Of a DNA stretch of 64,000 nt, positions 40,548 to 49,627 are shown in pieces (positions within the stretch are counted from its first letter, which is position 1; each line of letters opens with the position of its first letter). The translations under genes were made by a program, and so were the position numbers. This stretch comes from Zopfochytrium polystomum (taxonomy: Eukaryota; Chytridiomycota; Chytridiomycetes; Chytridiales; Chytridiaceae), in contig JAIVFJ010000054.1 of assembly GCA_025765615.1 (NCBI GenBank), forward strand, positions 275,777 through 339,776. The letters run 5' to 3'. The notes beneath the pieces were generated by a model, which was not told where the DNA came from, did no database searches, and saw only the letters and a program-made list of their open reading frames with translations.

Positions 40548-41499
40548 GCCGGGCGTGTGTGTGTGTGTGTGTGTGTGTGTCTCGGGCGTTGCTGGGGTGT
40601 GTTGTGGTTGCGCGATGCTTGTGTGTTTGTAGAAGCGGGGGTCTTGCAATCGACAATTTACTGCTTGTTAACGGCAGAGGGAAGGTCCCTAAGGACATGT
40701 TTGGGTCTCAGATTGGCAGTCTCCGGACCCTTTCCTTGTTGTTGTGTTTTGTTTCCTTTTTCCCATCTCGGACACTTTTTTTTTGTTTCTTTTTCGTCTT
40801 CCATCGACCTTCCGCCCCACCCCCACTCTTACCCTCCTCGTAATCTTGCCTCCCACCTTCTCTTTTTCGGGTCGGTTGTCTCAAGCCCGATTTTGGTTTC
40901 GACCCTGTTCTTCCTCGTTTGCATTTGCCTTTTTTTTCTGTTGTGTTTCCGTATCCCTTGGTCTTTCCTTTTGGCCTTCTTTTTGGTTTCGCGTTTACAT
41001 AAGATCCAAAAAAAAAAAAAAGAAGACTGGAGAAACTTGAATGCACCTTGGTGTTTGTCAAGGGGAGACGCTAACACAAGTCGAAATCGATATCACCGTT
41101 TACGCCGGCGGTTAGCGACGTCTCTGCTTTTGTTTCTTGTTTGCACATAATTTTTGGTGTGTATTTAAGTAGTACTGCAGTTCAATCAAGGCAAGGCAGA
41201 AGGAAGGTATTGGAGGGAGGTGAGAGAGAAGAGCGCGGGCAAGCGAGCGGAGGGAGAAAAGAGAGCTTTGGGAGGAAGAAAAAAAACCGCTCGAAACGAC
41301 AACCAAACACAAAAAAAAAAAAAAAAAAACGTGCTGCATGCGAACCAACCACAAAAAAAAAATTAAAAAAATAAAATAAAAAAAAGACCAGCTACATCCG
41401 GGCGAAGGGAAGGGGAAGAAAGGTTCGTATCCCTTGGTTCCGACTCCAACCACGGGGACACACACACAAGGCAGCTGGTTTGGGGCAGCAAGGACACTC
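40548..41499. other. Spacer with (TG)n and T/A-rich tracts
   Basis: A (TG)n tract at about 40552-40580 begins right after the patatin-like stop codon. The rest is T-rich then A-rich, and no gene is seen. Confidence 0.6.
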
Positions 41500-41756
41500 C
41501 TAAATCGCCCTCCCCGCCGCCCCGGCCACCGTGAAATCCACGACCGGCGGCCTTCGCACCGCCACCGGACGACCCGCCGCGTCGACCCCCGCCCACGCGC
41601 GCCGCACCATCGACGCGAGCTTCGACCCGAAGCGCGGCTTGCGCGGCGCCGTCGCAGCTGCCGTAGGAGGAGGAGGCGTCTTGCTGTCGCCGGATGCGTG
41701 GGCGGCGGCCGCGGGCTTGTGATGGGTTGTGAGGTTGGTGGTGGTGGTGGTGGGGT
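41500..41756 (-). CDS. Possible 3' terminal exon of an unidentified gene
   Basis: The minus-strand frame ending at TAG (41500) reads KTPPPPTAAATAPRKPRFG, then SKLASMVRRAWAGVDAAGR and PPVVDFTVAGAAG, with strongly GC-rich third positions like neighbouring coding exons. It has no ATG; the upstream in-frame stop is cleared only if an acceptor (AAAAG) near 41757 is used. No upstream exon was identified. A plus-strand ORF overlaps it (41434-41811) but looks less protein-like. Confidence 0.3.
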
Positions 41757-42804
41757 CTTTTTTTTATTTGATGTAAAGGAGGGGGGAGGGGAGAGAGGGG
41801 GGGGGTTTTAGCTTTTTCCTTTTCCTTTTTTTTAAGGATGGGAAGGGGCTTATTTACAGTTTGACGTCTTTGGCGACATTAGCGCTGTTTGCTTGCGGTG
41901 AGGGGGTGTGTGTGTGTGTGCGGTGTGCGATGTGCGGTGATATGTGGTATGAGCAAGTCTGTTCTGTTTGCGTTGCGTGTTCAAAGCTGGAGCTTGAGTG
42001 GAAAGAGCTGACGGGGGAAGGAGGGAGGTGGAAGGGCCAAACCCATCGGGTTTAAATAGGCCGCTTCTGTTGGCAAAGTCGTGGGCTTGGGACGCTTTAG
42101 TTACATTTATTTTTATTTTTTTTTTGTTTTTGTTTTTGTTTTTGTTTTTGTTTTTGTGGGTTGTTTTTGGATGTCTGATTTTGTGCTGAGAGGGGTTGTC
42201 CGGCATGTTTGTGTCCGATAAACAAAAGGGAGAGAGCGGACAGAGAGAGAGAGACAGAGCGAGAAAATGGAAGAAGGGGCGAGAGAGAGAGAGAGAGAGA
42301 GAGCGATGAAAGAGAGAAACAGAGAGTGGTGTGTGTGTGTGTGTGTGTGTGCCGCATGAGTGTGTGCAAGCAAACACACACACACCCGCAAGAGTCTCCC
42401 GCGGCTGGTTGTTTGGGCCAAAGCAGTCCACGAACGAGCGAGCAAAAACCACCACCATCAAGCGGTGGTGGTTGCTGCTGATTTAACTGCCTGATGCCCC
42501 AATTGTTTTTCTGATATCGTGCTGCTTGTTGGATCCTCGATCTAAAAGCAGATCGGCAGGCCTCTGGACAAGGGCGCGCTGCGTGAGCTCAATTTTCCCC
42601 CACCACCTACAGACCAACACAGACGCCCTCTCTCTCTCTCTGGCTCTCTCTCTCTCACTCACTCACTCACACACTCTCTCTCCACTCCGTCTTTTGTGCT
42701 TAATTGTCCAGAGAATCAGAGCCCACACTGAGCTGTGTGGTGGACGCTACCACACACAAAGGCCAAGAAGCGGCAAGAAGCAAGAAACCAAGTGCTCCCG
42801 TCTG

Positions 42805-42844
<40 letters not shown>

Positions 42845-42952
42845 ACAACAGCGACGGGGGGTTGGGTCTTGTGGGCGTGGGCTGGGGATTCAACTTGCAA
42901 CCAGTTTGACTTGTGTCCAAGATTTCTCAACAACAACACGAACAACACAGAC
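41757..42952. other. Microsatellite-dense spacer
   Basis: TTTTTG repeats at about 42110-42160, (GA)n at about 42285-42303, (TG)n at about 42327-42350, a CT-rich stretch at 42630-42690 and (TG)n at about 42811-42841. The ORFs here are made of repeat codons. No gene is supported. Confidence 0.6.
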
Positions 42953-43024
42953 ATGTCAGCAGCCTCTTCCTCATCGCGCGTGCAGCCGCAGGCGCAGCCG
43001 GGACCAGCCTCGTCGGCAAGCGTC

Positions 43025-43077
<53 letters not shown>

Positions 43078-44021
43078 ACTCTCTCTCGCTATCCGCGTGC
43101 GTGGAAAGCAACAGCAACCGCGCTCACTCCTCAGCAACTCGCAAGCTAACTACACCTTTCCCCGACCCCGCCCTGTTTTCGTTGTCCAACAACCCAACCC
43201 AATCGATCGACCGATGCAACGGCACTCGATCCGGGATTGATTGACCACAACCGAACGCAACACTTCAACACTTCCCGATCGTCATCACACACCCGCACAC
43301 ACACAGGAGGACCTCGCCATCTTTGCAGCCTGCACCGGCATCGAAATACTGAGTGGGTCGTCGTTTCCTTTGTTGTTGCTGGTGTTGTTGTTGTTGTTGT
43401 TGTGTTGACAAGGGACGACGGACGAGAGACAAAAAAAGAATGAGCAGAGATGCGCCGGCGGCGAGACAACCTGCGCAGACACAATCGCCACACTGACACA
43501 CGACACACTCGACACTCATCCCTCACCCTCCTCACACTGCTCTTTTACACCACTTCACACTCCCACACTCGCTCTCGCTCTCGCTCTCGCATACTCACTC
43601 ACTCTCACAGGCCGCGGCTTCGACATCTCCGACCTGCGCTCGATCGGCTTTGGCGCGCTCAAGTACTTTATCCTGGCAAAGATCATCATCTTTGTCTTTT
43701 CAGAGTTCTTTGACTGGCGCCGCAACAAGATCCTCAAGGCCTTCATCGACCAGCCCTTTGCCGAAGTCACCGGCCTGCGCTTTGTCAAGGGCGACCCCGT
43801 CCCCGTCCGCCCCGTGCCCAAAGACGACAACGACAAGGGCGGCGACAAGGTCAAGCGCGTCGTCGTCTGCGAGTTTTGGGCCACCTGGTGCAAGCCGTGC
43901 GAGGCCACCGCCCCGCATCTGTCAGAGGTCGCTAAAAAGTGCGTGCGTGCGTTGTTGAGTTACTGAGTGATGCCGGGGGGATTGATTGATTGATTGTGCG
44001 TGTTCGCGCGTGCGTGTGTGT

Positions 44022-44098
<77 letters not shown>

Positions 44099-44561
44099 TG
44101 CGTGAGTGCTCGTGTGTTCGTGTGTGCGTGAGAGAGAAAGGAGAGAGAGAGTGTGTGTGTGTGTGCATGTGCGCGTGTATGTGCGAGAAAGAAGCCCCTT
44201 CCGAAGCGCGATTATTCACTCACAGTCCCTCCAAAACAACCCTCAACTCTAACCCCCGGACAGGTTCGCCGACAAGGAAGTCCACATCATCGGCATCACC
44301 AACGAAGCCAACGCCGTCGGCAAGGTCGAGGCGTTCGTTCGTAAGATGGGCGACAAGATGGCCTATGCCGTCGCCATCGACACCGACGGCTCCGCCCACC
44401 GCAACCTCCTCGACCGCTCCGGCAGCATTGGCATCCCGCACGCCGTCGTGCTGTCCACTGAGGGAACCCCCGTCTGGTCGGGACACCCCATGGACCCCGA
44501 GTTCGAGGTCGTCGTCGCGAGGGAGGCGGAGCGCGCGTCTCCGCGCCGCGCCGCGCGGTGA
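42953..44561 (+). CDS. TlpA-like thioredoxin-fold protein, four exons
   Basis: Exons 42953-43096 (uncertain), 43307-43352, 43611-43938, 44264-44561, sum 272 codons in phase. A hydrophobic stretch ([18 protein letters not shown]) may anchor or target it. The catalytic site is FWATWCKPC (about residue 152-160), and ATAPHLSEV continues the active helix. [17 protein letters not shown] carries the cis-Pro before the last strand. TlpA/ResA-like thioredoxins are membrane-tethered thiol-disulfide reductases; the partner is unknown. Exon 1 includes a (CT)n tract read as repeated Leu-Ser, and an alternative donor upstream of the tract would remove it. Intron 3 is mostly (GT)n (about 44030-44095). AATAAA is at 44650. 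Confidence 0.75.
43026..43072. repeat. (CT)n microsatellite at the 5' end of the thioredoxin-like gene
   Basis: About 46 bp of CT repeats in exon 1, or in an intron if an earlier donor is used. Confidence 0.9.
44030..44095. repeat. (GT)n/(GC)n microsatellite in intron 3 of the thioredoxin-like gene
   Basis: A GC alternation followed by about 55 bp of pure GT repeats between exons 3 and 4. GT/GC alternation of this length is prone to form Z-DNA. Confidence 0.9.
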
Positions 44562-45153
44562 GGTTGTTGCGGGGTTGTGAGGGTTGTTCTGTATGCGATA
44601 GATGTTGCGTGTGCCGAGTCAAGTGGGCCGGTTTGAGGTTGGTCAATGAAATAAAGCGGGTTGGAACCTCATTGAAGTAAAATAGAATCAGCCTGTTTTC
44701 GCTGTTTCCACCTCCTCGATGAAAAAATTGGAAATCCGTTGTCTCGATCGTCTTGCGAACTATGAGCCCAGAGCAACACTTTGAACGCAGAATAAGCTTG
44801 GTTTCGTATTTTACACCAAGCATGGAATGTACCGAATGGAGTTCAACAGGCGGGAAGTAAGGCAGAACGTTTTTTCTAACAAAATCAGCGAACTGGGCTA
44901 AGGAATGACGAGAAAACACAGTGGAAAGGCGAATACCGTAACACCTTTTTTGCTGATGGTGGCAGATACACAATATAAAAGGACTGATAACAAGCGGCTT
45001 GCCGAAAAACGCCAATCGCAGAAACAAAAAGGAGAAGAACACTTACTCCCGCGAGAGAAAAAAGAAACAGGCAGATAATATAAAGGAAAGGTAGTAAAGT
45101 TTCTCGTGTTTGCCCTCAACAAGGGACGCGGACTGGAAACACCGCGCATTTTT
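44562..45153. other. Spacer between convergent genes
   Basis: Contains the AATAAA at 44650-44655 for the thioredoxin-like gene. No gene is seen. Confidence 0.6.
44650..44655 (+). terminator. Polyadenylation signal AATAAA
   Basis: 89 nt after the thioredoxin-like stop codon. Confidence 0.5.
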
Positions 45154-48024
45154 TTAAATGACTTGAACTTCCTCATCGGCCCTCGGGAGCTGCTGCTGCG
45201 TCGACCATCGCTTCAGCCAGCGTCGCTTTGCCCGGCTCCGCGCAACTTTGCCCGTCGGTGGCGGCGGTGCGGCCGCTGCTGCATTGACCCCAGCGCCGTC
45301 GTGACCTCTTCCGCCGCTGCTGCCCTCTATCTCTTCGACCCAGTCTCCGTCCAGAGGCGCACGCCACGCGCCTTCCCGCTCCGCGCCGAGACCGCCCGCC
45401 GCGAGAGACCCAATCGAATCGGTTTCCGTCCCCGCCACCTCCGCCGTCGCCTCTGCGTTCTCCGCAGCCACCGCGGCGTCGGCGGCCGCCGTTCCTGGCG
45501 CCCCGCGGCCGCCGGCGCCAGACCCCCAGAGACGCCTCCGCCGCCTGCCCCATGTCCCCGTCGCGGACGACGACGCCCGCTCGCCGCCGCCGTCCGCCCG
45601 CCGCCGCCGCCGCACGGCCGCCGACGCAGCAGAAGGCCGCCCGAGCGTCGGCATCAGCACCACCACGTCAGCCCCCGGCGACGGCGACGGCGTCGAAGGG
45701 CCCGCGTACGCAGGCGGCAGCCGCACCGACGCCGCCGGCGCCCCTTCGCCCTCGTCGTCGCCACCGCCCTCCTCCTCCTCTTCTTCCCCATCCTCCTCCT
45801 CCTCCTCCTCCTCCTCCTCCTCGACCCCCGCAGCTAGCCCCGCACCCCGTCCGCCGCCACCACCACCCCCGCCACGCACATACACCGGCAGCGTATCGAC
45901 GCTCGCCCGCCCGCGTCGACCCTCCCCCCAACCACCACCACCCCGCGCAAACACAACCGCCTCCCCACGCCGCACCACCGCAAGCGTCACCGGCAGCTCC
46001 AGCACCGCCGCCTTGCGCGACGACGACGACGACCCGCCTCGGCGGCACCCGCACCGCACCGTCGCCACCACCACGTGCGCGACGCGAAGCATCCCCGTCG
46101 TGAACGACCCGTGCAGCCCGGGTACCCCAACCCCTCCTCCGCCCCCTGTCCCAGCGGCGGTCGCCGTCCGCGGCTCGACCGCCGGCATCGCCAAAAGCAC
46201 CGTCCGCCTCGTCGTAGCCGCAGCGCCGACTGGCGGGAACTCTTCGGCGAACCGGTACCGCACGCGCGCGGTCGTCGTCGGGCCGAGTCGCAGGCCGTCC
46301 GGGAGCGTCGCGGCGCTGCGCTCCTCGAGGGAGAGCGACGTGACGCGCACGGGGGACTCGGTGGGGTTGGTGATTTCAAAGGTGACGGGGATCGCTTCAT
46401 CTGTTGTCGGGGGGGGGGGGGGAGAGTTGGTTTGGAAGAAGGGTTGGAAGAGCCCCTCGCTGTTAGCTTTGGGAGAAAGGGCCGGGGGGGAGGAGGGAGA
46501 CGCACCGAACCCGAACGCCGCGCGCGGCACGCTCGCCGTGACCACGACGACGCCGCCGCCGCCGCTAGGTGAGGGCTTCCACCACGTCCTTTCCGGCGCG
46601 ACCTCGACGCGGGCGGTGCGCGGGCCCGCGGTCGCTGTCGTCAAGCGGCCCTCGACGGCGCGCACGCCCACCTCCCGCCGCGCGACCGTGCGCCGCGTCA
46701 CGGTCGCCGCCGCCGCCGACGACGTCGCGACGGGCGCGAGGACCACGCCGCCGCCCGGCCCCGCGGCGGCGGCGGCGGCGGCGGCGGCTAGCACCGTCGC
46801 GAGGGCCGTGCCGCCGGCCGAGGAGGATGACGATGAGGACGGTACTGGGCGCTCGAGGACGGCGGCGGCTTCGTAGAGCACGCGGCCGCCGCGGCCGCGG
46901 TATGTTGGCGGCAAGGTCGGGCGGGCGGGGAGGCGGAAGGTGAAGGGGAAGGAGTGGGTGCCGGCGGGGAGGTGCGGGGCGTCGGCGGCGGTGTTAGTGT
47001 TGGCGGTAGGGCGTGGAGGGTAGAGGGTGATGGTGTCGTGGAAGAGCGTGGTGGAGGTCGAGAGGAGCGCCGGGTCGGTGCGCTTGGCGGCGCTGGTGGA
47101 CGGGGAGCGGAGGGAAGGAGTCCGGGTCAGTTTGTTTTTGGAAAAGAGGGGGAAATGAGGGCCATCCCCCAGCAGACCGAACCTGGCGGCCGTCATCATG
47201 CGGTAGCCCAGGCCGACCGACACGACGCCGCGCACGGCGACGCTGACGGCCGACACGCGCGTCGGCTCTGCCAGCGACAGCACGCAGCGGCCCGTCACCG
47301 CCTCGCCCGCCTGGAAAAACGCGGTGCCGCCCGCGTCGTCGATCTCCACCTCGAACCGCGGCTTGGTGGTGTTGGTGCCGCTCCTTCTGCTCGTCCTGCT
47401 CCTTGGCGGCGGTGGTCGTGGCGGCGTCGGCGTCGGCGCCTCGCCGGTTTCCGTGCCGCCGCCGCCACTCGCGGAAATCTCGTCGGCGTCGGCGTTTCCC
47501 GGCTGGTGCTGTTCGTGCGGGTGGTGTGTGGCTCGGCCACCGTGGGTGGCGTCGTTGTTGATCCGGGAGCCACCGGCCACATCACCTCCTCCACCGTCCC
47601 CGTCGCGGACGTCTCCGCTGCTGCTGCTGCTGCCGCCGCTGCTGCTGCGGCGGGTGCTTCTCGCGGGGACGACTAGCGCGGGAGCGGCGGCGTAGAGCGG
47701 CGCGCGTGGTGGAAGCGGCCGGAGCGACGTGGTCGTCGGAGTCTGCGGCATGCGAATTTGGCGGACATGGCGGGTGCGACGGGCGGCCGGGGCGGTGTTC
47801 ACGGGAGAAAGGGTGCGGCCGTCGTCGTCTTCGGGGCCAAAGCTGATGGTGTCGTCGTCGTTTTCGTCGCTGTCGCCGTTGTCGCCGTCAACGCTGTAGT
47901 AGCCGTCAGCAACGCGGCTTCGTGGCGAGGCGCGGGGCGGCCGGTGGTGCGGAGAGAAGGGCGAAGAGGTGGAGGTGGAGGATGAGGAGGAGGAGGTGGA
48001 GGAGGAGGAGGAGGAGGATTGCAC
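45154..48024 (-). CDS. Alpha-arrestin-like trafficking adaptor with PPxY motif; 5' end unresolved
   Basis: Open for 956 codons but preceded by no in-frame ATG (48024 is GTG), so a 5' exon is missing or shifted. Arrestin N-domain: FEVEIDDAGGTAFFQAGEAVTGRCVL, then LPAGTHSFPFTFRLP and LPPTYRG..GRVLYEAAAVLE. Arrestin C-domain: TASVPRAAFGF, then IPVTFEITNPTESPVRV. An intron with GTGCGT...ACAACAG (46505-46401, 105 nt, in frame) probably separates these two and removes an insert otherwise read as Ser/Pro-rich. LPPAY in the C-terminal third is a PPxY motif of the type that binds WW domains of Rsp5/NEDD4 ubiquitin ligases. Alpha-arrestins recruit such ligases to membrane transporters for endocytosis. 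Long poly-Glu, Ala, Gly and Ser runs make it larger than usual members. Confidence 0.75.
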   Translation of the reverse strand: MQSSSSSSSTSSSSSSTSTSSPFSPHHRPPRASPRSRVADGYYSVDGDNGDSDENDDDTISFGPEDDDGRTLSPVNTAPAARRTRHVRQIRMPQTPTTTSLRPLPPRAPLYAAAPALVVPARSTRRSSSGGSSSSSGDVRDGDGGGGDVAGGSRINNDATHGGRATHHPHEQHQPGNADADEISASGGGGTETGEAPTPTPPRPPPPRSRTSRRSGTNTTKPRFEVEIDDAGGTAFFQAGEAVTGRCVLSLAEPTRVSAVSVAVRGVVSVGLGYRMMTAARFGLLGDGPHFPLFSKNKLTRTPSLRSPSTSAAKRTDPALLSTSTTLFHDTITLYPPRPTANTNTAADAPHLPAGTHSFPFTFRLPARPTLPPTYRGRGGRVLYEAAAVLERPVPSSSSSSSAGGTALATVLAAAAAAAAAGPGGGVVLAPVATSSAAAATVTRRTVARREVGVRAVEGRLTTATAGPRTARVEVAPERTWWKPSPSGGGGVVVVTASVPRAAFGFGASPSSPPALSPKANSEGLFQPFFQTNSPPPPPTTDEAIPVTFEITNPTESPVRVTSLSLEERSAATLPDGLRLGPTTTARVRYRFAEEFPPVGAAATTRRTVLLAMPAVEPRTATAAGTGGGGGVGVPGLHGSFTTGMLRVAHVVVATVRCGCRRGGSSSSSRKAAVLELPVTLAVVRRGEAVVFARGGGGWGEGRRGRASVDTLPVYVRGGGGGGGGRGAGLAAGVEEEEEEEEEEDGEEEEEEGGGDDEGEGAPAASVRLPPAYAGPSTPSPSPGADVVVLMPTLGRPSAASAAVRRRRRADGGGERASSSATGTWGRRRRRLWGSGAGGRGAPGTAAADAAVAAENAEATAEVAGTETDSIGSLAAGGLGAEREGAWRAPLDGDWVEEIEGSSGGRGHDGAGVNAAAAAPPPPTGKVARSRAKRRWLKRWSTQQQLPRADEEVQVI

Positions 48025-49627
48025 GGGTACAGCCAGTCCTCGCCGTCCTCCTCACTGTCGACGTGGCGGTGGCTAGCGGCGTCGTGGTCGTCGTCGTCGT
48101 CGTGCCTTCTGGCACGACGGCGACGGAGTTGAGCCAAAGCGCGAACGCCGCCGACGCGCCTGCCAGGTACATTTTTATCCTTTTTTCTTTCCTTTTTTTT
48201 TTTTGTAATTTTTTTCCGCCATTCGGTGGAGTCAATGCTTGTTGGCTTAATTACGTCATCTTTGTCTCGTCTCTCACACTCTCTGTCTCTGTGCCTGCCT
48301 GTCTGTCTGTTTGTCTCAAAATTCTCTCTCTCTCTCTCTCTCTCTCCAATCTCTCCAATGCAGACATGCACACACACACACACGCACCCACCCACACAGA
48401 CACACAGACACACACGCGTGACTTGAATGCATGTGAGCGAAACAGCAGCAATTGCCGCAACCGGCACTTGCGCCTTTCACTTCTCGTCAGCCACATTGTT
48501 GTTGTCGGTCTACACAACAATGCAGCTGCCAAGAGCAGTAGTGTCGCAGAACTGGCGCCAGGCCAGGTTAGGCGATTGTAGGGTTTGAAGAATTTTGGGT
48601 TTTTGGGCTCAGGTTAGGATCAAGTTTGAAAATATTTTTCAGGATAGGGTTAGGTTTGAAGCAGGTTTATCCTATCCTAACCTAACACCCAAGCCTTCGG
48701 ACTCCCTCTGAGCCTGCACAGCCTTCGGACTCCCTCTGAGGTCTACAAAAGACAATCTCTTATTATATTCAAAATTAAGAAAGATTTTAAAATAAAAATT
48801 GTAATAAATCCGGAAAAGTATTTTTGTCCTTTCCGATTTTTTCTGATTCTTCAATAAAAGGATTTCGAATTCCCACCGGATTCCCTTCGGATTGATTTGC
48901 GGTGTATGTTTTAATTATGTTTTTGTTTCAGTTTGACTTGGCGCGAGCGGAACCTGCGGGAGGGTTTCACTGGTCCGCTTTGGGGAAACCCGCTTGCCTG
49001 CTTATCTCCCGAAGAGCGCCGTTTTATCACGGACGAAAATTTCATTTGCATTTGCACAGACTTCAGTTCATTTTGCACTCGTACTGAAAAACTTTTATCT
49101 TTTTTGTTTTGTTTTTTCGTTCTTTTGTTCTCACGCCCACGGCCAGCCAGCCAGTATTGTATCCAATTGGGACTCAATTGTGTATTTGTTCAGCATTTCC
49201 AACCGGTGTGAGACCAGTGGGTGCACCCTGCAGTCTATTACTCGCCCCTCTTAGCGCTGAATTTTCCGTAACGGGCCTCCTTGAATCCAACTGCACTAAT
49301 GAGCGAACACAGCTCCTGTGACGCAGTGGTAGCGTGTGGATCGAAGACACAAGAAGGAAAGTAGGGTCGCCGGCAAAGATCAGTTGTGCGTCATAAGGAT
49401 TTCCACTTGTGCAGGAAGCAGAAGGGCAATCTCGTTTTGTCGTGAGAGGCAGGCAAGCCACCGCCGCCGCACACGGGCGAGTCTTGGCTTTGTGCGCCGC
49501 CCAAGCAACAAACAAAGTGAGGAGAACAACAAAACCGGCACTAAAAGTCTATTCCTCGTTCATCTGCGCTTCCAAACAAGCAAACAAACAAAAAAAAAAA
49601 AAAATAAAGTCCTTACTTCCTCCCATT
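48025..49627. other. Spacer; CT and CA repeats, a tandem 21-bp repeat
   Basis: (CT)n at about 48324-48347 and (CA)n at about 48366-48384 flank the arrestin-like gene's 5' side. AGCCTTCGGACTCCCTCTGA occurs twice (about 48691 and 48719). GGATAGGGTTAGG and CCTATCCTAACC near 48640-48690 form an imperfect inverted repeat. No gene is seen. Confidence 0.5.

Noticed and set aside
48640..48760. Possible telomeric or CRISPR-like repeat (GGTTAGG motifs and a 21-bp repeat)
   Set aside because: Only two copies of the 21-mer with no regular spacers, the TTAGGG-like motifs are irregular, and the sequence is eukaryotic.
49315..49350. tRNA-like GCAGTGGTAGCG followed by GGATCGAAGAC
   Set aside because: A- and B-box-like blocks are only a few bases apart, too close for a tRNA or a Pol III promoter.
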